From Treponema sp. UBA1793 (GTDB lineage: Bacteria > Spirochaetota > Spirochaetia > Treponematales > Treponemataceae), in contig DCFX01000050.1 in NCBI GenBank assembly GCA_002314445.1, positions 1-54,376 on the forward strand: a stretch of 54,376 bases of DNA, given 5' to 3'. Shown piece by piece: positions 47,782-54,376 of the stretch. A model generated the notes under the pieces. It ran no database searches. It was not told the DNA's origin and saw only the letters and a program-made list of their open reading frames with translations. The stretch's first letter is position 1, and each line of letters opens with the position of its first letter. Position numbers and translations under genes: made by a program.

Positions 47782-48537
47782 ATGACAACGTTCAAGCAAT
47801 GGCATGATGATGACATGATATTCAATGATGAGATGAAGCTTCATTTCTGCCAGTGTGACGTGCACAGCAATATCAGTTTTTCCGAACTGCTGCGCCTGAC
47901 GACAGACACAGCGGTGGAAGATTACCATCAGAGGGGCTTGTCATTCAAATATCTGGCAGAACACAATATTGCAATCCTGCTTTCGCGGATTTCATTCCGC
48001 TTTCATAAAATCCCTCAGGCGAATGATTATATAACCATACGCACATGGGAAGAAAAACCGGAACCGCTTCAGCTCATGCGCGCATACGAAATTAAAGCAC
48101 AGGATGGAACCCCTCTCGTAAGCGGTTACAGTTCCTGGCTGATTGTCGATTACGTTTCCCACCGCATCATCAGGACGAAGGACTTTACATTGAGAAAAGA
48201 AAACGACCGCAGGGACAGCCTCGACTGCATGGCACCGGGTAAAATCGCAGCACCAAAAAATCTCATAGAACTCGGGCAGCGTCCAATCTGTTATTCGGAT
48301 ATAGACGCAAACGGCCACATGAATAATTCCCGCTATGGTGCGTTTGCGATAGACTGCCTGCCAGAAGAATACCAGCAGAAGAAATTCACCGACTTCCGCA
48401 TGAACTACTCAAAAGAAGCAAGGGAAGGCGAAATGGTACATTTATCCGGCTCGTTCGATACTGATGCGAAAAAAATTACAGTCATAGGGAAGCAGGATGA
48501 AAACACATGCTTTGAAAGCGAACTCTACTATACCTGA
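47782..48537 (+). CDS. Acyl-ACP thioesterase (FatA/FatB type)
   Basis: The enzyme would release free fatty acids from acyl-ACP in the cytoplasm. The 251-residue double hot-dog protein has the N-terminal strand CDVHSNISFSELLRLTTDTA. SRISFRFHKIPQANDYITIR follows. The second hot-dog carries the catalytic motif YSDIDANGHMNNSRYGAFAI. The start has AGAGGTTA upstream. It is the last gene of the hisHF operon and meets queD tail to tail, with only 6 bp between. Confidence 0.88.
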   Translation: MTTFKQWHDDDMIFNDEMKLHFCQCDVHSNISFSELLRLTTDTAVEDYHQRGLSFKYLAEHNIAILLSRISFRFHKIPQANDYITIRTWEEKPEPLQLMRAYEIKAQDGTPLVSGYSSWLIVDYVSHRIIRTKDFTLRKENDRRDSLDCMAPGKIAAPKNLIELGQRPICYSDIDANGHMNNSRYGAFAIDCLPEEYQQKKFTDFRMNYSKEAREGEMVHLSGSFDTDAKKITVIGKQDENTCFESELYYT

Positions 48538-48543
48538 TTCTTT

Positions 48544-48945
48544 TTAAAACGGCGAATAACGGGCTCTGCTCGTATCCGTCTCGAACACATCAACAGCAAT
48601 AAGTACTGCATCATCTCTGTCAGGAGTATATGTCAGATCGATGCCTGTATGAAGCATTTCTGTAACAAGCTCGTGATATATATATCCGGCTATCCGCTCT
48701 GCACTAGGATTCTGGTCAAAGACTTCCATGTCGTTCAGATTCGTATGGTCAAGCTTTCCGCATACGTTTCTGAGCGCATTTTTTAACTTTGAAAAATCAA
48801 GAAGCATGCCACCGCTGTTCAGCCGACGCCCCTGCACATGGGCAAAAATTTTATAATTATGGCCGTGCAGATTCTCGCACTTGCCGTCGTAATCGCGCAA
48901 AAAGTGAGCTGCTGAAAATTCCGTTTCGACACGTACTTCATACAC
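48544..48945 (-). CDS. queD: 6-carboxytetrahydropterin synthase (QueD/PTPS family)
   Basis: QueD makes a 7-deazaguanine precursor for queuosine or archaeosine-type modification. The 133-residue protein has zinc-binding histidines in ETEFSAAHFLRDY and ENLHGHNYK, the catalytic cysteine in DGKCENL, and LDHTNLND and the late Glu in a typical order. I place the start at the GTG at 48943-48945, with GGAGG 9 nt upstream; a TTG at 48949-48951 is the alternative. The open frame extends 75 codons further upstream without support. No other que genes are nearby. It could also be a pterin synthase. Confidence 0.85.
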   Translation of the reverse strand: MYEVRVETEFSAAHFLRDYDGKCENLHGHNYKIFAHVQGRRLNSGGMLLDFSKLKNALRNVCGKLDHTNLNDMEVFDQNPSAERIAGYIYHELVTEMLHTGIDLTYTPDRDDAVLIAVDVFETDTSRARYSPF

Positions 48946-49121
48946 TTTCAAAAACCTCCCGGGAATGTCGTCTTTGTCACAAAACGGACACCGCCAATGA
49001 TATGCTGAATAAATATAGCACAAGAAAACGGTAAATAATAGAGGCCGCTCTAAAGGACTTCTTTTTACCTCTTTTACAGCATCTGTTTTTCTGATAATCT
49101 GATATAAAAGGACAATGAAAA

Positions 49122-50663
49122 ATGGGAATGCTGCCTCATATATATCCGGAAGGATGTTTTTTTTCCTCACCGGCAGATATACAGAATAAACATGTCACAA
49201 TAATGGGTCTCGGACTAAACGGAGGAGGAGAAGCGGCCGTCCGCTATTTCCTCAAAAAAGGTGCATACGTCACGGTGACCGATATGAAAACCGAAGAGCA
49301 GCTGAAACCCTCCGTAGATTCACTAAATGGCGACGTAACGCTGAACAGGAGCCGGCTCACGTATAGACTCGGAAAACACCTCATCGAGGATTTTTCTTCA
49401 GCCGACTGCGTCATAAAAAACCCCGGCGTAAAATACGAGGGAAATGTATACCTTGCAGCCGCAAAGGCAATCGAAACAGATATAAGCATTTTTCTGGCCT
49501 TCACAAAAGCACCGGTAATCGCCGTAACCGGCAGCAAGGGAAAATCATCGACCGTCAGCGCAATTCACTACGGACTCACACAGGCAGGACTTCCGGCCCT
49601 TCTCGGCGGAAACATCACTGTCAGTCCATTAACATTTATTGATGAAACAAATGAAACAACGCCCGTCGTACTGGAACTTTCGAGCTGGCAGCTGGCGGAT
49701 CTCCGCGGAAGAAAACTGCTGACCCCCCGTATTGCAGTCATAACTAAGATAGTACCTGATCATCAGAACTGGTATGGAAATATGGAAGACTATGTTGCGG
49801 ATAAAAGGCTTATCTATGCGGATCAGCAGAAAGACTGTTTTTCCATATTCGACGCAGATGGAGATGAAGCCGGAACAGGACCGGCTGCAGGAGGCACGTG
49901 GGGAGACAAATTTGCAGAAGAATCACACGCGACGGTACTGCGTTACAGCAGACAACCGCCCGCATATGGTATGTATGGTGTATGGCAGGAATCAAATGCA
50001 GACGGAACGTTCTGTGGCAAAATGCTCCTGCCGGGAGCATCTGCACCGGTGGAAATCTTACGCTCGCTCGTTGTTCCCGGCACGCATATGCGGACAAATG
50101 TCCTGAACGCCGCACTCGTCATGGTGCTCATGGGGATAAAACCGGAGCGTACGGCAGCCATCCTTGGGAAATGGGAAGGCATTTCCCACCGGCTCCAGTA
50201 TTTTCACACTTGGACATGCAATGGAAGAACCGTAAAATTTTACAACGATTCCTGCGCAACGGTGCCTGAAGCAGCCGCGGCGGCAAGCCAGTCATTTGAA
50301 AAGCCAGTCATATTCATTACAGGAGGAACCGACAAAGGACTCCCCCAGGACGTTCTTGCAGAAAGTCTTGCCTGTTCACAAAGAAATACAATACCAGTAA
50401 AAGCTCTGTATCTTCTGGCCGGAAGCGCAACAGACAAACTTACCGCCCTGCTCGATAAAAAAAGTATTCCCTATAACGGGCCGTATGATTCGCTTGACGA
50501 ACTTCTGAAAAACGTAAAAGCATACGAAACATCCCAATGCAATTCTCAGGGAGAGGGGGATGTTGTTGTCTTTTCACCGGGAGCTACATCATTCGGCATG
50601 TTTGACAACGAATTTGACCGCGGAGATAAATACATGGCCGCAGTAAAATCACTGTTTACCTGA
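49122..50663 (+). CDS. murD: UDP-N-acetylmuramoylalanine--D-glutamate ligase
   Basis: MurD adds D-glutamate to UDP-MurNAc-L-alanine in the cytoplasm. The 513-residue protein has an N-terminal UDP-binding region (HVTIMGLGLNGGGEAAVRYF) and the ATP P-loop VTGSKGKSSTVSAI. VLELSSWQLADL, then HQNWYGNMEDYVADKRLIY, and FYNDSCATVPEAAAA (the C-terminal ligase domain) follow. It is longer than E. coli MurD (438 residues), with extra loops in the central part. The start ATG at 49122 has AAAGGA about 10 nt upstream. mur neighbours are absent, and the gene stands alone. Confidence 0.93.
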   Translation: MGMLPHIYPEGCFFSSPADIQNKHVTIMGLGLNGGGEAAVRYFLKKGAYVTVTDMKTEEQLKPSVDSLNGDVTLNRSRLTYRLGKHLIEDFSSADCVIKNPGVKYEGNVYLAAAKAIETDISIFLAFTKAPVIAVTGSKGKSSTVSAIHYGLTQAGLPALLGGNITVSPLTFIDETNETTPVVLELSSWQLADLRGRKLLTPRIAVITKIVPDHQNWYGNMEDYVADKRLIYADQQKDCFSIFDADGDEAGTGPAAGGTWGDKFAEESHATVLRYSRQPPAYGMYGVWQESNADGTFCGKMLLPGASAPVEILRSLVVPGTHMRTNVLNAALVMVLMGIKPERTAAILGKWEGISHRLQYFHTWTCNGRTVKFYNDSCATVPEAAAAASQSFEKPVIFITGGTDKGLPQDVLAESLACSQRNTIPVKALYLLAGSATDKLTALLDKKSIPYNGPYDSLDELLKNVKAYETSQCNSQGEGDVVVFSPGATSFGMFDNEFDRGDKYMAAVKSLFT

Positions 50664-50700
50664 CAGACGAGGAAAGCCTCATACGTTCTTTACGCTTGTT

Positions 50701-52623
50701 TCAACTCTTTGTCTCGTCCTTATTCTTCCGTGAATAAAGATATCGCTTGATTTTCTGGCTTGCCGTCTTTTCAAACTCACCCACCGATTCTACGCTGCTG
50801 ATTTTTGAACTGCGGTTTACCTTGCTGTTTACGAAAAACTGGATTTCATTCAGAATACTTGCCTGCTGATACTGGATTGCGGCCTTTATATCCTGATTGC
50901 GGGCTGCAGCAGCTTCCTTTGCACTCTGTACAGCATCGCTGATTGTCTGACCAACAGCATCATACAGTTTCATCTCTCCGGCTTTAACCGCATCAACGCG
51001 CGACAGCAGGACAGCCCTGCGCTCCGCCTCCGCCTGCAGTTTTTCCTCGTCAAAGTGGACAAGCGCAATAAGTCCGTCCTTTCCTTCCACAACAAGCGAT
51101 TCGGAAACAAGAGGATATTGATTCAGTAAGAATTCAATATCCTCCGGATAGATATTCTCTCCGTTCTTTCCGAGGATCATGTTCTTGCTGCGGCCTTTTA
51201 ACGATAACCGCAGACCGCCAAGTCTGTTTTCAAGAATCCCCAGATCTCCCGTATGCAGCCATCCCGGGCCGCACGAATCACTTTCAGTAGTAAAAGCTGC
51301 GGCAGTCAGGATCGGATCCTTGTAATATCCTTTCATAACGTTCGGCCCTTTGACAATAACCTCTCCTACATTCGTCTCCGGGTTAGGGTCAAGAATTGCA
51401 AGGCTGACCCCTTCAAGAATGCCGCCAATAGTTCCCGGAATTGTGCTGGAAGGCCCTGAGCCGGCAAGCAGCGGAGACGTTTCCGTAAGTCCGTACCCGA
51501 TAGCATACGGAAACTTCGCTTCCTTCATAAAATGTTCAACCTGCACATCGACTTTTGCACCACCGATTCCGAAAAACTGGAGCCAGCCGCCGAATACAGC
51601 CTTCAATTTTTTACCGGCCGCCCTGTTAATTATTTTTCGAACAAGCGGAATCTTATATAATTTTGACAGCAGCTTGTTTTTATTTATTTCCGGAAGCACC
51701 TTGTTCCTGTACAATTTCTCAATAATCATCGGGACTGCACATACAATAGTCGGGCGAACCTGGGAAAAGGCCGGAAGAAGAGCACTCACCGTCGGAGGTT
51801 TACCCAGATAATAGACACACGAGCCGTTCATAATCTGCATCGTAAAATCAATCGTGAACTCGTACACGTGCGACATAGGAAGAAACGAAAGGCAGCGGTC
51901 ATATTTATTGATACGATGAATAGTCTGGCACTGAACAGCGTTCCAGACTAAGTTTTTATGAGTAAGTTCCACACCTTTGGAGCGCCCTGTCGTTCCCGAC
52001 GTATAAATTATCGACGCAGTATCTTCTTCCTGTACGTCGATTTCAGACAGAGTTACACAGGTAAAATCAGACGCATACACCGCAGACGTATCGACAGCAG
52101 CAATCGATTTTATTGAATTTTCAGATAACGCTTCATTAATTGAAAATTCCAGAAGATTTTTAGCCGCACCGATTTTCTTAACAACATCGCCCCCGCGGAT
52201 GACAGAAAAATTATCAATTTTAATAATCACGGGTGGAAGAATATTGCCGAGACTTTCAATGCGTTTATATAATGATTCGGATACAATCAGGGCATCAACA
52301 CCACAGTGAGTTATGATGGATTCCACTTCCACTGCTGTAAAATCAGGGAGCAGAGGAACGGCAATTCCCCCGTGATTAACGATTGCAAAATACGATATTC
52401 CCCAGTTTGGTATGCTCGTACTGAATATGGCTGTCTTGCTGCCCTGATGAAGTCCAAGACCTGCAAGCATTTTCGAAACCAGTTCTACCTGAAAAGAGAG
52501 CTGCCTGTACGTAAGCGGAGTACCGTTCACAACAGATAGTGCCGGACAATCGTTGAACTTGTTGACTGAGTTTTTGAACAGGGCGGGAAAAGTATACCTG
52601 CCTAAATCCTGTATAGTCTCCAT
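50701..52623 (-). CDS. Long-chain acyl-CoA synthetase (AMP-forming)
   Basis: The enzyme activates fatty acids. The 640-residue protein has the AMP-binding P-loop IIYTSGTTGRSKGVELTHKN. SFLPMSHVYEFTIDF, IGYGLTETSPLLAG, HTGDLGIL, LKGRSKNMILGKNGENIYPE and the C-terminal ligase hinge follow. The end (about 555-640) has a charged helical extension with repeated Ala and Lys, probably a coiled coil. GGAGAT lies before the ATG. The presence of a thioesterase and PlsC in the window suggests active fatty-acid recycling. The exact chain length is unknown. Confidence 0.9.
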   Translation of the reverse strand: METIQDLGRYTFPALFKNSVNKFNDCPALSVVNGTPLTYRQLSFQVELVSKMLAGLGLHQGSKTAIFSTSIPNWGISYFAIVNHGGIAVPLLPDFTAVEVESIITHCGVDALIVSESLYKRIESLGNILPPVIIKIDNFSVIRGGDVVKKIGAAKNLLEFSINEALSENSIKSIAAVDTSAVYASDFTCVTLSEIDVQEEDTASIIYTSGTTGRSKGVELTHKNLVWNAVQCQTIHRINKYDRCLSFLPMSHVYEFTIDFTMQIMNGSCVYYLGKPPTVSALLPAFSQVRPTIVCAVPMIIEKLYRNKVLPEINKNKLLSKLYKIPLVRKIINRAAGKKLKAVFGGWLQFFGIGGAKVDVQVEHFMKEAKFPYAIGYGLTETSPLLAGSGPSSTIPGTIGGILEGVSLAILDPNPETNVGEVIVKGPNVMKGYYKDPILTAAAFTTESDSCGPGWLHTGDLGILENRLGGLRLSLKGRSKNMILGKNGENIYPEDIEFLLNQYPLVSESLVVEGKDGLIALVHFDEEKLQAEAERRAVLLSRVDAVKAGEMKLYDAVGQTISDAVQSAKEAAAARNQDIKAAIQYQQASILNEIQFFVNSKVNRSSKISSVESVGEFEKTASQKIKRYLYSRKNKDETKS

Positions 52624-52689
52624 ATTGGCATCTCCAGCACATTATTCTATCACACTTTCTAAAATATACAAAAAAAATGAACAAATTGT

Positions 52690-52764
52690 AAATCAAATAA
52701 GCTTTGATTTAATACAAGTTTAAAACAAAAAGGGCTGTCCTTCCGTTTGATCTAAGACAGCCCT
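52690..52764 (-). terminator. Terminator cluster of purA
   Basis: On the minus strand AGGGCTGTC (from 52756-52764) pairs with GACAGCCCT (52731-52739), and the T-rich TTTTTGTTTT follows. A second stem, CTGTAAA/TTTACAG, lies at 52765-52791 next to the purA stop. A third, AAATCAAA/TTTGATTT, lies at 52690-52710. The first is the main terminator. The others fold just before and after it. Confidence 0.85.
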
Positions 52765-52793
52765 CTGTAAACAGTAATTTAACTTTTACAGTG

Positions 52794-54020
52794 TTATTTT
52801 TTCCAAGGTTTTGTACGCAGGTATGTCTCTTTCCGGTCAGCACCGACAGAAACAATTCCTACAGGTGTATCCGTAAAAGCTTCTATGTATTCGATATACT
52901 TCTTTGCATTCTTGGGAAGCTTTGCGTACGAACCGCACTTCCTGAGATCGCTCTTCCATCCCGCAAATTTCTCCAGTACAGGTTTTGCAGCGTTCAGTTC
53001 AGGAATGCCTGCAGGAAAGTCTGTAACGATTTTTCCGTCGATGTCGTATGCAACACATGCTTCAATTTCATCCATTTCATCATAAATATCGAGGTGGGTA
53101 AGCACAAGAGAATCGATGGAATTGACGTGACATGCATACCGCAGTGCAACAAGATCAAGGTAACCGCAGCGGCGCGGGCGTCCGGTCGTAACACCGAACT
53201 CATTTCCCGTATTGCGGACATAATTGCAAAGTTCTCCTTCGCTTGTATCGTTGAATTCAGTCGGCATAGGTCCGTTTCCGACTCGGGTTTCATATGCTTT
53301 AAACACACCGTATATCTTGTCGAGCGCGCGCGGCCCAATCCCTGCACCGGAAGATGCACCTGCAGAGCATGACGCACCGGAACTTACATACGGATATGTT
53401 CCGCTGTCAAGATCAAGCATAGCGCCCTGTGCACCTTCAAAGAGGATATTTTCATTGCGGTATTCCCACATCTTTGCAGCAATATCCACACGCATTGAAA
53501 GCAGATTATCCATATACGGTGCAAGAAAATCTTTATCAGACTGTTCAAGATCATCCATTTTTTCCTGCCAGTCAAGATCGGCAAGGCGGATACCATCCCG
53601 TTCAGATTTCTGAGAATATGTCGTCCCGATTCCCCGTCCGGTTGTACCTATCGGACGTTTTCGCGCTGCGTCGCGGTCCTTATCCATCTGGCGGTATCCG
53701 GGCAGAACGACATGAGCGCGGTTGGAAATAAATACGCGTCCCTCCCAGCTGATGCCGTTGTCCTTCAGCATCTGAAGTTCCTTGAACAGTGCTTCAGGAT
53801 CGATGACCATTCCTGAGCCGAGGAAAACAGATTTATCAGGATATAAAATACCTGACGGAACCTGATGAAGTGCATATTTTTTACCATCGACTACGATTGT
53901 ATGACCTGCATTCGCACCTCCGGCAAAACGTACGACGTATTTTGCATCCTGCGCAAGGAAATCAACAATTTTACCCTTGCCCTCATCACCCCACTGGGCA
54001 CCCATAACAACGACGTTCAT
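52794..54020 (-). CDS. purA: Adenylosuccinate synthetase
   Basis: PurA joins IMP and aspartate with GTP, the first step to AMP. The 408-residue protein starts MNVVVMGAQWGDEGKGKIVD (P-loop and catalytic Asp). It continues VRFAGGANAGHTIVV (His), RPIGTTGRGIGTTYSQKSER, LFEGAQGAMLDLDSGTYPYV and TGRPRRCGYLDLVAL. It is close to full length. GGAGGATTTA precedes the ATG; the 17 codons upstream are not translated. It faces guaB divergently, so the two IMP-consuming branches start from one region. Confidence 0.97.
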   Translation of the reverse strand: MNVVVMGAQWGDEGKGKIVDFLAQDAKYVVRFAGGANAGHTIVVDGKKYALHQVPSGILYPDKSVFLGSGMVIDPEALFKELQMLKDNGISWEGRVFISNRAHVVLPGYRQMDKDRDAARKRPIGTTGRGIGTTYSQKSERDGIRLADLDWQEKMDDLEQSDKDFLAPYMDNLLSMRVDIAAKMWEYRNENILFEGAQGAMLDLDSGTYPYVSSGASCSAGASSGAGIGPRALDKIYGVFKAYETRVGNGPMPTEFNDTSEGELCNYVRNTGNEFGVTTGRPRRCGYLDLVALRYACHVNSIDSLVLTHLDIYDEMDEIEACVAYDIDGKIVTDFPAGIPELNAAKPVLEKFAGWKSDLRKCGSYAKLPKNAKKYIEYIEAFTDTPVGIVSVGADRKETYLRTKPWKK

Positions 54021-54181
54021 TAAATCCTCCAAATACAAGGAAAACGTATATTTATGCAATAACTGTACCACAAAAGAGAATTTCTTACAATGGATTCAAA
54101 AAAATATGAGGTTATCGTACGCAACGCAGGCATTTAATCCTGATGCAGGAAAAACCACATGGCGTTCAAAACAGCTTATTA

Positions 54182-54210
54182 TTGACGATTCAGGTAATAT
54201 CTTCTATACT
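54182..54210 (+). promoter_or_regulatory. Promoter of guaB
   Basis: TTGACG (54182-54187), a 17-nt spacer and TATACT (54205-54210) precede guaB. The rest of the 54021-54242 spacer holds the purA promoter (TTGTGG-N17-TATACG on the minus strand) and no clear operator. Confidence 0.75.
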
Positions 54211-54242
54211 ATTACATTAAAATCCCTATAAGGAGCCGAGTC

Positions 54243-54376
54243 ATGGCATTTTTTTACGATGAACCGTCACATACTTTTGATGAATATCTGCTGATACCGG
54301 GATATACCGCGGCAGACTGCGTTCCGGCAAACGTTTCCCTGCGTACACCGATCGTTAAATACAACAAAAAAGCCGG
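54243..54376 (+). CDS. guaB: Inosine-5'-monophosphate dehydrogenase, N-terminal part
   Basis: The ATG at 54243-54245 follows AAGGAG and opens MAFFYDEPSHTFDEYLLIPG with the next residues YTAADCVPANVSLRTPIVKY. This is the IMPDH N-terminus as seen in treponemes. It oxidises IMP to XMP, the first step to GMP. Only 44 codons are inside the window. Divergence from purA suggests coordinated branch-point control. Confidence 0.85.
   Translation, partial: MAFFYDEPSHTFDEYLLIPGYTAADCVPANVSLRTPIVKYNKKA

Noticed and set aside
54106..54231. 41-codon ORF between purA and guaB
   Set aside because: The guaB promoter lies inside it, and the frame has no ribosome-binding site or recognisable product.

Overview
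The window looks like a chromosomal segment of a Treponema-type spirochaete. This rests on protein character rather than on any search: a ParC-type topoisomerase subunit without a GyrA box, a LysM/M23 envelope peptidase, a 7TM-DISM sensor, c-di-GMP domain proteins, a Maf-like flagellin-glycosylation enzyme, and a recognisable treponemal GuaB N-terminus. About 46 protein genes cover most of the sequence. There are no tRNA or rRNA genes, no transposases, no phage genes and no CRISPR array.

Layout. 1-2749 (minus): parC-like, IMPACT/YigZ and a cut-off YbaK-like gene. 2916-4750: a solitary araA with promoter and operator-like palindrome, then a 66-bp tandem repeat array. 4751-6775 (minus): asd-dapA. 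6969-9740: a membrane-anchored degenerate hybrid kinase ending in a LuxR helix-turn-helix. 9810-12340: aroC coupled to a D,D-carboxypeptidase. 12342-16109 (minus): a LysM/M23 peptidase, then a zinc-ribbon protein coupled to a beta-propeller/NodB protein. 16155-20354: lepB, a PASTA penicillin-binding protein and a Maf/DUF115 protein, overlapping one another. 20363-20502: a sigma-28-type promoter followed about 110 nt later by a strong terminator. 20555-24011: a degenerate HD-GYP protein, an aldo/keto reductase homologue and glyQS. 24109-28864: exonuclease, Dus, two copies of a structured repeat, CYTH, DUF975 and sppA. 28968-31513 (minus): an HTH response regulator, recX-rpsI-rplM, and a small membrane protein. 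31642-37037: azlCD and potABCD. 37179-42882: a GGDEF-EAL protein, a nuclease-like protein, OmpA, an acyltransferase and a GT2. 43018-48945: recQ, a small membrane protein, the hisH-hisF-DUF2156-YkgJ-thioesterase operon, and queD. 49122-54376: murD, an acyl-CoA synthetase, purA, and the start of guaB.

Functional themes are envelope building (carboxypeptidase, M23, PBP, MurD, SppA, LepB, OmpA, lipid enzymes), c-di-GMP and motility signalling, amino-acid and purine synthesis, and translation. Several proteins keep their fold signatures but lack catalytic residues: the hybrid kinase, the NodB domain, the aldo/keto reductase and the HD-GYP.

Two signals stand out outside ordinary genes. One is the near-consensus sigma-28 promoter at 20363-20389, whose short transcript would end at 20502 and could be a small RNA or a 21-residue peptide. 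The other is a duplicated 117-bp hairpin-rich element at 26074 and 26267. Many genes here also lack a Shine-Dalgarno sequence and have a -10 box about 6 nt before the start codon, which suggests leaderless mRNAs.
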